Source of the DNA: Caballeronia telluris
GTDB lineage: Bacteria; Pseudomonadota; Gammaproteobacteria; Burkholderiales; Burkholderiaceae
Assembly (NCBI RefSeq): GCF_001544495.1
Contig: NZ_FCNZ02000004.1
Coordinates: 280,191 to 344,190, forward strand
Reading direction: 5' to 3'
DNA: 64,000 bases
Shown: one piece after another, positions 17,662 through 26,277 of the stretch
How the letters are laid out: the number at the start of each line of letters is the position of its first letter
How positions within the stretch are numbered: position 1 is the stretch's first letter
The notes under the pieces: generated by a model
The model's input: the letters and a program-made list of their open reading frames with translations, nothing else
Databases searched by the model: none
What the model was told of the DNA's origin: nothing
Position numbers and translations under genes: made by a program

Positions 17662-18812
17662 GAGCGCTGCCCTCGCGCGCGTCTCACGACGAGTTGAAAG
17701 AACGACACGCAGGCGATCGTCGAAATGAAGAACAGCATGTAGGCCACCGCCGACGCGCCGCCCAGATTGAGCGTGCGCCATTCGATGAACGCGTGCAGGG
17801 TCATCGATTCCGTCGCGATGCCGGGGCCGCCGTTGGTCAGCACGTTCGGCAGATCGACGATCTTGAATGCTTCGATAAGCCGTATCAGCACGGCGCTCGC
17901 CGCAACCGGCGCGATCGACGGCCAGGTGACGTCGCGGAAGATGCGCCAGCCCGATGCACCGTCGAGTTGTGCCGCCTCGATCTGGTCGCGCGAGGTGCCT
18001 TCGAGCGCCGCGAGCAGCACGAGGAACATGAACGGCACCCATTGCCACGTATCGCCGATCACGACCACGATTCTCGCGAGCCACGGGTCCGCCGCCCACG
18101 CGATCTGGCCGAGGCCGAGCAGCGACCAGAGCGGCGCGAGCGGCCCGACCGACGTGTCGGCCATCATGCGGAACATGTACGCGATGCCCACGGGCGTCAC
18201 CATCAGCGGCAGGAAGAACAGCAGGCGAAAGAAGCGGCCGCCTTTGAGCGGCAACGTGCAGAGATACGCAAGCCCGAGCCCGATCAGAAACTGCAGCACC
18301 ACGCCGAGCACCACGTAGAAGAGCGTCACCATCAGGCTGCCGAGCGCGCCGCCCCTGCCCGTCGTTTTGATCGCGAGCCATACGATCGCCACGAAGGTCA
18401 CGGCCAGGATCGACCGCCCGGCGAAGCCCGTGACCGAGCGCCGCGTACCGCGCAGATAGCGCACGAGCCACCAGGCGGTCGCAAGCAAAGCTGCGAGCGT
18501 CACCGCCATGCTCACGACGCCGGGCGGCCGGAACACGCCGACGAAGTGGAACTGCTGCGTGCCACTGAAGAGCCGTACGTAGTTGCGCAAGCCGACGAAC
18601 GACAGCTCGTACCCGCCCTCGCCGATCCCGAAGCGCATCAGCGAGAGATAGGCGGAGGTCACGAGCGGAAAGATCGAGAAGCCGAGGATGACGAGCACCG
18701 TCGGCAACACGAACACATACGGCGCCTGCCGGTCGAGCCAGTTCGAGACCGACGAGCGCCGCCATGCGTGACGCGGCGTCTCAGCCGATGAAGCATGCGA
18801 CGAAGATTGCAT
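17658..18812 (-). CDS. carbohydrate ABC importer permease 1 (MalF type) with an insertion
   Basis: A 384-residue inner-membrane permease. The C-terminal part has the EAA loop (QIEAAQLDGASGWRIFRDVTWPSI) and the N-terminal part a typical first helix (PYVFVLPTVLVILGFSIFPL). Relative to the usual length near 300, an additional stretch of about 60 residues with two hydrophobic segments and a basic linker (VVSMAVTLAALLATAWW, RSILAVTFVAIVWLAI) precedes the first conserved core helix. Its partner permease carries an insertion too. The start is 22 bp downstream of the binding-protein gene. Confidence 0.9.
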   Translation of the reverse strand: MQSSSHASSAETPRHAWRRSSVSNWLDRQAPYVFVLPTVLVILGFSIFPLVTSAYLSLMRFGIGEGGYELSFVGLRNYVRLFSGTQQFHFVGVFRPPGVVSMAVTLAALLATAWWLVRYLRGTRRSVTGFAGRSILAVTFVAIVWLAIKTTGRGGALGSLMVTLFYVVLGVVLQFLIGLGLAYLCTLPLKGGRFFRLLFFLPLMVTPVGIAYMFRMMADTSVGPLAPLWSLLGLGQIAWAADPWLARIVVVIGDTWQWVPFMFLVLLAALEGTSRDQIEAAQLDGASGWRIFRDVTWPSIAPVAASAVLIRLIEAFKIVDLPNVLTNGGPGIATESMTLHAFIEWRTLNLGGASAVAYMLFFISTIACVSFFQLVVRRARGQRS

Positions 18813-18834
18813 CGAAGCGGGCCTCCCGTAGTCG

Positions 18835-20313
18835 CTACTTCGCCCCGATCGACGCCTTGTAGGCGCGCAACTGGCCGTCCTTGCCGAGGTCGTCGGTGAT
18901 TTCGTTCCAGCCGCTTTCGATGGCCTTCATCGTGGCATCCGCGTCGAGTTCGCCCGCGAGAAAGCGCGCGACCGCCGTGTCGAGCACGACCTGTTCATAG
19001 CGCTGGTTCTGCGGGATGCGCAAGTCGATGACCATGTTCGGGCTTTCGAGGCTCGTCTTGATCGCGCCGAGATAGGAACCCGCCGCCGTATCGCTCATGC
19101 CCGCCTTCTTCCACATCGCCATGTCGGTGAACTGCGAGCGTCGATACGGATTGAAGCCGCTCGCGCCGATCGTCACGTCCACGTTCGACTGGGCCGGCTG
19201 GCTCATGAACGAGAGGAACGCATAGGCCGCTTCCTTGACCTTCGGCTTAGCCTTAGCGTTGATGCCGCCCGACCATCCGCCGAACGCCGCAAACGGCGCG
19301 TGATTCACGCCATCGACCGCGTAGGGGCACGTGCTCGTGTCGCACGCCACGAGCTTGCCGGTGTCGCGGTTCAGCACCTTCGTCGAGCCGGGCAAGATCA
19401 CGGCGCCGACCTTGTCGATCACCTTCGACTGCTTCGGATCGATCGCGAGCACGCCGACGTCGCCCCAGTCGAGCGTCAGCGCGCAGTGCCCCGAGATGAA
19501 TGCGCTGCGCGTATCGCCGACGTCGAGGTTGATCTCGTTCTGCGGACCATAGTTCGTCGATTCCTTCAGCACTTTGAGCGCGGCCTTGAAGGCGTCGTTG
19601 TTCACGAGCGGCTTGAAATCGCGCGGGTCGAAGAACGCGCCCTGCGCCGTGCCCTTCGACTGGAGATAGCCGCCCGCGATCGAGATGATCGCCCAGTAGG
19701 CTTGCGCGTTGCGTTTCTTCGAAATGCACGAACCCGCGACCGGCTTGCCGTCGCCGCCGAAGGTCTTGCCGTTCGCAGCCTTAGCGATGTCGAGATAGTC
19801 GTCCCAGGTCTTAGGCGGCTGCTTGCCGAGCTGCTTGAGGATGTCGGTGCGGTAGTAGACCATCTGGAAGTCGCCGTCGAGCGCAACCAGATACGTCTTG
19901 CCATTGAACTTCTGCGAGAAGTCGCTAAAGAACGGCATCACGTCGTTCTCCTTGAGCGCTGCGTCGTTGGCGATGCGCCCCGAGAGGTCTTCGAGAAAAC
20001 TGCCCTTCGTATAGTCGACCATCCATTGCGGCGCGAACACCGCCGCATCGACCGAGTTCGATCCGGAAGCCCAGTCGGTCAGCAGCTTCTGATAGAGGTC
20101 GGAGAACGGCACCGTCTGGATGTTGACCTTCGCGCCCGTCAGCTTTTCGAATTCGGGCGCGCGGCGTTGCAGCGGTTCCGCGATCTGCGGGCCGGCGAAG
20201 GTCATCACGTTGACCGTCACGCCCTTGAAGTCTTCCGCGGCCCGCGCACCGGTCGCGACCATGCCCGCGGCCGCCAGTATCGCGGCCGCGCTTGCCAGTT
20301 TTAGCAGCTTCAT
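18835..20313 (-). CDS. carbohydrate ABC importer substrate-binding protein
   Basis: A 492-residue extracellular solute-binding protein of family 1. The ATG at 20313 follows GGAGGAGA and opens on a signal peptide (LLKLASAAAILAAAGMVATGARA, residues 3-25 or so). Family features are LQRRAPEFEKLTGAKVN, GDFQMVYYRTDILKQLGKQPPKTWDDYLDIAKA and the C-terminal MSQPAQSN region. It is periplasmic and delivers substrate to the two permeases downstream. Length is above the common 410-430, with extra loops, for example around GKLVACDTSTCPYAVDG, which has two cysteines that may form a disulfide. Confidence 0.92.
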   Translation of the reverse strand: MKLLKLASAAAILAAAGMVATGARAAEDFKGVTVNVMTFAGPQIAEPLQRRAPEFEKLTGAKVNIQTVPFSDLYQKLLTDWASGSNSVDAAVFAPQWMVDYTKGSFLEDLSGRIANDAALKENDVMPFFSDFSQKFNGKTYLVALDGDFQMVYYRTDILKQLGKQPPKTWDDYLDIAKAANGKTFGGDGKPVAGSCISKKRNAQAYWAIISIAGGYLQSKGTAQGAFFDPRDFKPLVNNDAFKAALKVLKESTNYGPQNEINLDVGDTRSAFISGHCALTLDWGDVGVLAIDPKQSKVIDKVGAVILPGSTKVLNRDTGKLVACDTSTCPYAVDGVNHAPFAAFGGWSGGINAKAKPKVKEAAYAFLSFMSQPAQSNVDVTIGASGFNPYRRSQFTDMAMWKKAGMSDTAAGSYLGAIKTSLESPNMVIDLRIPQNQRYEQVVLDTAVARFLAGELDADATMKAIESGWNEITDDLGKDGQLRAYKASIGAK

Positions 20314-20366
20314 TTGTTTGTCTCCTCCACACCGAGTTGACTGCATTGAGCCTTTTGTTTCGCGTC

Positions 20367-21104
20367 TTACTCCTTGAACAGATCGGGTCTTTCGCCAGCA
20401 AAGCGCCGCAACTCGGCGACCACTTCATCGAGGTGACGATGCATCGCCTGCGCGGCGGCATCCGCATCGCCTGCGCGGATTGCATCGACGATGCGCTCGT
20501 GCTCCAGCAGCGTGTTCGCGTGACGCTCCGGGCTCGCCATCAGGCGCCGCGCGCGGTCGAGCGCACTGCGCGAGACCGCGACGATCTCCTTCACGCGCGG
20601 CAGCCCGATGGCGTCGAGCAGGATCTCGTGAAAGCCGAGATCGAGCGTGTGAAATTCCGGGCGCAGCCCCGCTGCGACCACCTCGCGCTGCCTCGCGAGA
20701 TTGGCCTCCAGCGTGTCGAGCGTGTCATCAGAGGAATCGCGGTCAGCGCTCGCGAGCATGCGGACGGTCTCCACTTCGAGCGCGCTGCGAATGAAAAGAT
20801 GCTGGCGGATGTCGTGCATCACGATCGGCATGACGCGCGTGCCGCGCTGCGGCAAGACTTCGACGAGCCCCGCCGCCGCGAGCTTCGCGAGCGCGGCCGA
20901 CACGGGAAAGCGCGAGACGCCCATGCGTTCGCAGATCGCGAGCTTGTCGATCATCATGCCGGGCTCCATCGCGAGGCTGACGATAGCGGCGCGCAACGCT
21001 TGTGCAACCGCGTCGGTAAGGCTGCCGCGGCCAGCGCCATGAAGCGTCGCGAGCGCGCGGTAGGGGTCGGCGGCGAGATGCGTATCGTGGGTCGAATCGC
21101 TCAC
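20367..21104 (-). CDS. GntR family regulator (FCD domain)
   Basis: A 245-residue repressor-type regulator. The winged helix-turn-helix covers about residues 25-95 (DKLAICERMGVSRFPVSAALAKLAAAGLVEVLPQRGTRV) and is followed by an all-helical FCD ligand-binding domain with metal-ligand-like histidines. Translation appears to start at GTG 21104, behind AAGGGG. It lies 53 bp upstream of the binding-protein gene on the same strand and is divergent from L-fuconate dehydratase. A palindromic operator sits just upstream of its own start, so it probably controls both directions. Confidence 0.9.
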   Translation of the reverse strand: MSDSTHDTHLAADPYRALATLHGAGRGSLTDAVAQALRAAIVSLAMEPGMMIDKLAICERMGVSRFPVSAALAKLAAAGLVEVLPQRGTRVMPIVMHDIRQHLFIRSALEVETVRMLASADRDSSDDTLDTLEANLARQREVVAAGLRPEFHTLDLGFHEILLDAIGLPRVKEIVAVSRSALDRARRLMASPERHANTLLEHERIVDAIRAGDADAAAQAMHRHLDEVVAELRRFAGERPDLFKE

Positions 21105-21123
21105 ACCGCCCCTTGATTTCGAA

Positions 21124-21143
21124 CTAACATGCTAGCAGGCTAG
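21124..21143. promoter_or_regulatory. candidate GntR operator (overlapping palindromes)
   Basis: CTAACATGCTAG (21124-21135, one mismatched pair) and CTAGCAGGCTAG (21132-21143, perfect CTAGC/GCTAG arms) overlap by CTAG. They lie 20 bp upstream of the gntR start and about 115 bp before the L-fuconate dehydratase gene. Tight palindromes in a divergent promoter are the normal setting for GntR/FCD operators. Confidence 0.5.
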
Positions 21144-21256
21144 GAGGCGGAATCAAGCTTGTCAACGTCCTCTTAGGCGATGAGATCCGAAGTGCGATCC
21201 GCCTGAACATATCGTCGCGGCTTTTAAGCCGTCATGTTCTTTTCAAGGAGCCGACA

Positions 21257-22555
21257 ATGACCACCATCACTAAGCTGTCCGCGCGCGACATCCGCTTTCC
21301 GACCTCGCGTTCGCTCGACGGCTCCGATGCGATGAACGCCGCGCCCGACTATTCCGCAGCCTATGCAATCCTCGAAACCGATTCGCCCGACGGGCTTGCC
21401 GGTCACGGCCTTACGTTCACGATCGGGCGCGGCAACGAGGTGTGCGTGGCCGCGCTCGAAGCGCTGGCGCCGCTCGTCGTCGGCCGGCCGCTGGAAGATA
21501 TCGCGGCGGACATGGGCGACTTCTGGCGCGCGATCACGTCCGACAGCCAGTTGCGCTGGCTCGGCCCAGACAAGGGCGTGATCCATCTCGCGACCGCGGC
21601 AGTCGTGAACGCAGTGTGGGATCTATGGGCGAAGGCCGAGGGCAAGCCGGTGTGGAAGCTGCTCGCCGACATGAGCCCGGAAGCGATCGTGCGCTGTCTC
21701 GACTTTCGCTATGTCACCGATGTGCTAACGCCTCATGAAGCGCTTGCCATCCTGCGCCGCCATGCGCCCACGCGTCACGAGCGCGAACGCGAGATGCTCG
21801 CCAAGGGTTATCCCGCATACACGACTTCGGCAGGCTGGCTCGGCTACGACGACGACAAGATCCGGCGTCTCGCGCGCGAAGGCGTGGCGCAAGGGTGGAC
21901 GCACTTCAAGCAGAAAGTGGGCGGCAATCTGGACGAGGACGTGCGGCGCGCGCGCATCCTGCGCGAGGAGATCGGCGCCGAACGCAAGCTGATGATGGAT
22001 GCGAACCAGGTCTGGGAAGTGGATGAAGCGATCGCCAACATGCGACGCCTCGCCGAGTTCGACCCGTGGTGGATCGAAGAGCCGACGAGCCCCGACGACA
22101 TCCTCGGTCACGCGACGATCCGGCGGCGGCTCGCGCCCATCGGTGTCGCGACGGGCGAGCACTGCCACAACCGTGTGATGTTCAAGCAGCTGCTTCAGGC
22201 GCAGGCCATCGACTTCTGTCAGGTCGACAATTGCCGGCTCGGCGGCCTGAACGAAGTGCTGCTCGTGCTTTTGATGGCCGCCAAGTTCGGCGTGCCGGTC
22301 TGCCCGCACGCGGGGGGCGTCGGATTATGCGAGTACGTGCAGCATGTTTCGCTGTTCGACTACATCTGCGTCTCCGCATCGCTCGACAATCGCGTGCTCG
22401 AATATGTCGACCATCTGCACGAGCACTTCATCGATCCCGTCGTGATCGCGAACGGGCGCTACATGCCGCCGCAAGCGCCGGGGTACAGCATCGAGATGCA
22501 TGCGGCGTCGCTCGAACGTTACGCGTTTCCAGACGGCGCGGCGTGGCAAACGTGA
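21257..22555 (+). CDS. L-fuconate dehydratase
   Basis: A 432-residue enolase-superfamily enzyme that dehydrates L-fuconate to 2-keto-3-deoxy-L-fuconate in the non-phosphorylative fucose pathway. The lysine motif HFKQKVG, the metal-ligand series MMDANQVW, WIEEPTSPDD, ATGEHCHNRV and the long N-terminal capping region starting ITKLSARDIRFPTS fit the FucD subgroup. AAGGAG at 21245-21250 precedes the ATG. The divergent ABC importer and GntR gene suggest that this locus takes up and oxidises fucose or a related sugar or acid, although the other pathway enzymes are not here. Confidence 0.9.
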   Translation: MTTITKLSARDIRFPTSRSLDGSDAMNAAPDYSAAYAILETDSPDGLAGHGLTFTIGRGNEVCVAALEALAPLVVGRPLEDIAADMGDFWRAITSDSQLRWLGPDKGVIHLATAAVVNAVWDLWAKAEGKPVWKLLADMSPEAIVRCLDFRYVTDVLTPHEALAILRRHAPTRHEREREMLAKGYPAYTTSAGWLGYDDDKIRRLAREGVAQGWTHFKQKVGGNLDEDVRRARILREEIGAERKLMMDANQVWEVDEAIANMRRLAEFDPWWIEEPTSPDDILGHATIRRRLAPIGVATGEHCHNRVMFKQLLQAQAIDFCQVDNCRLGGLNEVLLVLLMAAKFGVPVCPHAGGVGLCEYVQHVSLFDYICVSASLDNRVLEYVDHLHEHFIDPVVIANGRYMPPQAPGYSIEMHAASLERYAFPDGAAWQT

Positions 22556-22571
22556 AGACACCAAAGACGCC

Positions 22572-24098
22572 TCAGGCGATCGAGCGCTCAGGCGCGCTGT
22601 GCGGCGCGCGGACGCTCTCGCTCGTTTCAGTCCAGGCGTGCCAGGTCGTCGCGCGAACGCCCCGGCCGCAGCGCTTGGCTTGGTACATCGCCTGATCGGC
22701 CTTGCGCACGAGATCGCTCGCGGTGTCGCCGGCGCCGAGCACCGCGAGCCCGAGGCTCGCGCGAATCACATAAGGCTTGCCATGCACGCTCACGTCCGCT
22801 GCAAGCGCGGCCGCGATGGCTTGCGCGCGCGCCATCCCGGCATCGAGCGCATCGCGTGTTTCGATCACGACGAGAAATTCGTCGCCGCCGAGCCGTCCGA
22901 TCGCGCCGTGCTCGCCCACCGCCGAGCGCAGCCGGTCGGCGACGACCGTGAGCACCTGATCGCCGCACTGATGACCGTAGCTGTCGTTGAGTTGCTTGAA
23001 ATTGTCGAGGTCGACGAAAATCGCCGCGACGTTGCCGCATGCGCCGGGCGCCGCGACCGCGTCGTGCAACACGTCCTTGATGCGGCCGCGGTTGTAGAGT
23101 CCCGTCAACCGGTCCGTTTGCGCGAGGCGCCGCAGTTCGTCCTTGCCCCGGTGCAGTTTCGACACGAGCGCCATGATCCATACCGCAAAGCCGATCAGCA
23201 TCGCGGAGATGACGGCGGCCATCGTCACATAGACGCGGCGCATGTGGTAGTAGTCGTCGAGCGCTTCGTCGAGCGAGAGGCCCGCGACCACCGCGAGCCC
23301 GTACCGGTCCACCGTGCTGCCCGCGACAACCCGTTCGATGTGATCGACCGGATCGACCATCGTCGCGACCGGCGCATGCGAGATGTCGCGATAGCGGTCG
23401 AGTGTCGGTCCGCCTGTCGTGCTAGGCGCTTCGCCCGCGCGGCGCGAGAGCGTGAAGCCCTGCTTCGAGATCACCGCGATCAAACCGTGTCGTCCCAGGG
23501 CCGCGCTGTTATAGAAGCCATCGGTGAGATACGCGGGGTTTTCCGAAATCACGACGACACCGCCGAAACCGCCGTCCGAAGCGTCGATGCGGCGGGTCGC
23601 CTGAATCGACCATTGCTTCGACACGCGGCCGATCACGGGACGACTGATGAACAGTCCTGTCTGAGGATTCGAGCGGTGCACGAGAAAGTGTTCGCGATCG
23701 CTCAGGTCGACCACGCCCTTGAACGGCAGCGTCGAACTGAGCACATGGCCGTTGGCGCCGACGACCGTCACTTGCAGCGCGGTATCGGCGGTGATGAGCC
23801 CGTAGGCCTGATAGCGTGCGAGATCGAACGTGAGGGGCGCGGTTTCGTAACCGTACTTGATGAGCAGCGCGATGACGTCGACGTCGTGAATCGTCTTGAG
23901 CGTGTGGATCTGCAGCGAACGCGCGATCGTACGCGCGGCGTCTTGCGTATCGCGCAGCACGGCCGACTTCTCGATCTGCAGCCGCACGAGAATGGTGATC
24001 CACAGCACGCACAAGACGAGAAGCGTCAGCGCGGGAATTTGCACGAGTGCGCGAAGCCGTGCCTTTTCCCCGTCGATGGCCGGCCGGATCGGTCGCAT
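22572..24098 (-). CDS. membrane-anchored diguanylate cyclase
   Basis: A 508-residue sensor with an N-terminal membrane helix (about residues 20-42), a periplasmic double Cache/PDC-like sensor domain, a second membrane helix near 290-315 and a C-terminal GGDEF domain. The active-site sequence is an intact GGDEF preceded by RL, with LTGLYNRG and FVDLDNFKQLND upstream, so c-di-GMP synthesis is expected. The inhibitory I-site RxxD five residues before GGDEF is absent; the equivalent stretch reads GEHGAIG, so product feedback at that site is unlikely. It ends 17 bp from the converging L-fuconate dehydratase gene. Confidence 0.9.
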   Translation of the reverse strand: MRPIRPAIDGEKARLRALVQIPALTLLVLCVLWITILVRLQIEKSAVLRDTQDAARTIARSLQIHTLKTIHDVDVIALLIKYGYETAPLTFDLARYQAYGLITADTALQVTVVGANGHVLSSTLPFKGVVDLSDREHFLVHRSNPQTGLFISRPVIGRVSKQWSIQATRRIDASDGGFGGVVVISENPAYLTDGFYNSAALGRHGLIAVISKQGFTLSRRAGEAPSTTGGPTLDRYRDISHAPVATMVDPVDHIERVVAGSTVDRYGLAVVAGLSLDEALDDYYHMRRVYVTMAAVISAMLIGFAVWIMALVSKLHRGKDELRRLAQTDRLTGLYNRGRIKDVLHDAVAAPGACGNVAAIFVDLDNFKQLNDSYGHQCGDQVLTVVADRLRSAVGEHGAIGRLGGDEFLVVIETRDALDAGMARAQAIAAALAADVSVHGKPYVIRASLGLAVLGAGDTASDLVRKADQAMYQAKRCGRGVRATTWHAWTETSESVRAPHSAPERSIA

Positions 24099-24267
24099 GA
24101 TTGCCTTGAGTTCTTACGTTGGCAAGCATTGTGCGCGCGGCATCGCGCCTGCGATCCGACGATTAGCGCGCGCTTGGGCCGTCTCTTCGGCGAATTGGCG
24201 TGCGGCCTCCTAGAATCAGTGCAACGCGTCTCATGCAATACGCAATAAGCACGGCCGACCATCGACG

Positions 24268-24801
24268 ATGAACCCCGCTGACGACGACCAGGTCGTGGCC
24301 GCGCTCGCGCCGGGGCCGCCTTCGGGCCGCAACGGCATGTCGGCGGAATTCATCATGGGATTGCAGGCCGCAACCGGCGCGCTCGCGATCGTAGCGATGA
24401 ACGACGCAATCGGTCTTGTCGAATCCTCTTGGGCGATCACGGCCTGCACCTACGTCGTCGCGGGCTCGGCAACCGGGACGCTTGCCCGGGTGCGGCGCCG
24501 GATCGTCGGGACGCTGGTCGGCGTGCCGCTCGCGCTTGCGTGCCTGCCGCTCGCCGCGCATGCGCCGCTCGTGCTCTGGTGCGTGGCTGCGTTCGCGATG
24601 ATCGTCTATGCCATGGCCTTGCCGGAACGCTACGACATCGCATGCGCGGCCTTCGCGTTCACGCTGATCGTGACGATGGCGGCAAGCGGCACGCACTCGC
24701 TGCCGCTCCTCGCCGCGCGTGCGTGGGAAACGTTGACCGGCGGCGTGCTCGGCATCGTCGCGGCCGTTGTCATCTTTCCGTTGAGGGCCGGGCGTGAATA
24801 A
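24268..24801 (+). CDS. FUSC-like integral membrane protein
   Basis: A 177-residue protein with five or six hydrophobic segments after a short N-terminal tail. LQAATGALAIVAMNDAIGL, SWAITACTYVVAGSATGTLARVRRRIVGTLVGVPLAL and the final GGVLGIVAAVVIFPLR match the repeat unit of the fusaric acid resistance/aromatic acid exporter family. At this length it is a half-size unit lacking the cytoplasmic domain of full transporters. The ribosome site is weak, so the start could also be the internal ATG at 24337. Substrate unknown. Confidence 0.75.
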   Translation: MNPADDDQVVAALAPGPPSGRNGMSAEFIMGLQAATGALAIVAMNDAIGLVESSWAITACTYVVAGSATGTLARVRRRIVGTLVGVPLALACLPLAAHAPLVLWCVAAFAMIVYAMALPERYDIACAAFAFTLIVTMAASGTHSLPLLAARAWETLTGGVLGIVAAVVIFPLRAGRE

Positions 24802-24870
24802 TCGAAGCCGCCTTGCTACCATCAAACCATCTGCTTCAACAATCCCCTCGACACGACCCGACGAGAACGC

Positions 24871-25770
24871 ATGGACCGCTTTCTGGAAATGCAGGTGTTC
24901 ATCCGCATTGCGGAGAGGAAGAGCTTCACGCAGGCCGCCGACGATATGCAGATTCCACGCGCGACCGTGACGAACCTGTTAAAGCGCATGGAGGAGCGGC
25001 TCGGCACGCGCCTGCTCGAACGCACGACGCGCACGGTGCGCCTCACGCACGACGGCGAGGCGTATTACCGGCGCTGCGTGCGCCTTGTCGCGGACGTGGA
25101 AGAAGCCGAAGGATCGTTTCGTCATGTCGCGCCTAAAGGTCTCCTGCGCGCGAACGTGCAGGGCACGCTCGCCAGACACTTCGTCGTGCCCGCGCTGCCG
25201 GCGTTCATCGCGCGCTACCCGGACATCGAGTTGCAGATCGGCGAGGACGACCGGCTCGTCGATCTCGTGCGCGAGGGCATCGATTGCGTGCTGCGCGCGG
25301 GCACGCTGCAGGATTCGTCGATGGTCGGCCGGCGCGTCGCGCTGATGGAGCAAGTGACAGTGGCGAGTCCCGCGTATCTCGCGAAGCATGGCGCACCTGC
25401 ATCGCTCGATGCGCTCGGCAAGCCGGGCGCCCATCGCGCGGTCAACTACATGTCGAGCGGGACGGGCCGCATGATGCCGCTCGAATTCAGCGTCGGTGGC
25501 CGCCTCGTCGAGATGGAACTGCCGTCGAGCGTCTCGATGACGGGCGCCGAGCTCTACACCGGCGCCGCGCTGGCAGGCCTCGGCATCGTTCAGGTGCCGC
25601 GCTATCGCGTGCTCGACGATCTTTCCGCCGGCAGGCTCGACATCGTGCTCGCCGGCTTTGCGCCGCCGTCCATGCCCGTTTCCGTCCTTTATCCGCAAAG
25701 CCGTCAGCTATCGTCGCGCGTTCGCGTCTTCACGCAATGGCTGCGCGATCTTTTCGAAGGCACGGCCTGA
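24871..25770 (+). CDS. LysR family transcriptional regulator
   Basis: A 299-residue LysR-type regulator with an N-terminal winged helix-turn-helix (MQVFIRIAERKSFTQAADDMQIPRATVTNLLKRMEERLGTRLLERTTRTVRLTHDG) and a C-terminal periplasmic-binding-fold effector domain. It resembles the CrgA/PA3398-type subgroup that often controls neighbouring efflux or oxidoreductase genes. The FUSC-like gene 69 bp upstream on the same strand may be its target or operon partner, but no divergent gene is present to confirm this. Confidence 0.88.
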   Translation: MDRFLEMQVFIRIAERKSFTQAADDMQIPRATVTNLLKRMEERLGTRLLERTTRTVRLTHDGEAYYRRCVRLVADVEEAEGSFRHVAPKGLLRANVQGTLARHFVVPALPAFIARYPDIELQIGEDDRLVDLVREGIDCVLRAGTLQDSSMVGRRVALMEQVTVASPAYLAKHGAPASLDALGKPGAHRAVNYMSSGTGRMMPLEFSVGGRLVEMELPSSVSMTGAELYTGAALAGLGIVQVPRYRVLDDLSAGRLDIVLAGFAPPSMPVSVLYPQSRQLSSRVRVFTQWLRDLFEGTA

Positions 25771-26017
25771 CGCGCTTCCCGCAACAAACCGGGGCGCGGG
25801 CAAACGCTTGCGCGATGCGACTTGCTGGTGGTGTGTGTGCGGACGAACGTTACGCAGACGAATCCCCGGTGCACCATATTGGCAAGCAAGCCCGCGAGCG
25901 ATAGGCTTCTTTTACCGAGGGTCACGAAGTAGCGGATAAAAATTACCGGACCCTCTGCGGCGCTCCATGCGGGGCGTTCTGCATCGCCTGAAAACCATAA
26001 GTTCAAAACAAACATAA

Positions 26018-26059
26018 GGCGAGCCGCGTCCGTCGATTCGAACCGACGCGAAGCTCGCC
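26018..26059. repeat. long imperfect inverted repeat
   Basis: GGCGAGC (26018-26024) pairs with GCTCGCC (26053-26059), and CGCGTC (26025-26030) with GACGCG (26045-26050), with a two-base AA bulge. An alternative inner pairing is CGTCG with CGACG around ATTCGAAC. The loop resembles a tRNA T-loop but cannot form a tRNA. Confidence 0.55.
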
Positions 26060-26063
26060 CCCG

Positions 26064-26089
26064 AAAAAGCGCGGCAATAAAAACCGCGC
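26064..26089 (-). terminator. minus-strand rho-independent terminator without an assigned gene
   Basis: GCGCGG (26069-26074) and CCGCGC (26084-26089) form a 6-bp stem. On the minus strand it is followed by five Ts (26064-26068 read as A on the plus strand). The only DNA upstream on that strand before the start of the next GntR gene is about 190 bp of intergenic sequence, which could encode a small RNA. Confidence 0.5.
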
Positions 26090-26277
26090 ACCAGAGCAAG
26101 AAGTCTGCATGACAGCAGAACGCGTTCGGCACGTAAGCGGAGAAAACCAATACCGCACGGCCGGCCGTCGCACATGGCATCGCGGAAATACTATCGCGCC
26201 AGCGTTCACGCGAACGCGGACCGCTCGGGGTGGGCGGCGAACGCACTGGCATTCGGGTGATTCAACGAGAAGAACAA

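Larger units (their letters stand above)
25771..26277. other. 507-bp intergenic region with several hairpins
   Basis: There is no convincing protein gene here; the long minus-strand frame through it overlaps the LysR gene and lacks a ribosome site. It contains two structured elements (listed separately), one of which is a clear terminator facing the minus strand with no recognised gene upstream of it. The right end has the ribosome site of the next GntR gene. Confidence 0.45.

Noticed and set aside
26031..26045. T-loop-like sequence GGTTCGAATC on the minus strand
   Set aside because: The T-stem does not pair correctly and no acceptor, anticodon or D arm can be formed around it, so it is part of a hairpin and not a tRNA.
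25704..26252. 182-codon minus-strand frame between the LysR and GntR genes
   Set aside because: It overlaps the LysR gene end, has no ribosome site, contains a terminator hairpin inside it, and the product has no recognisable features.
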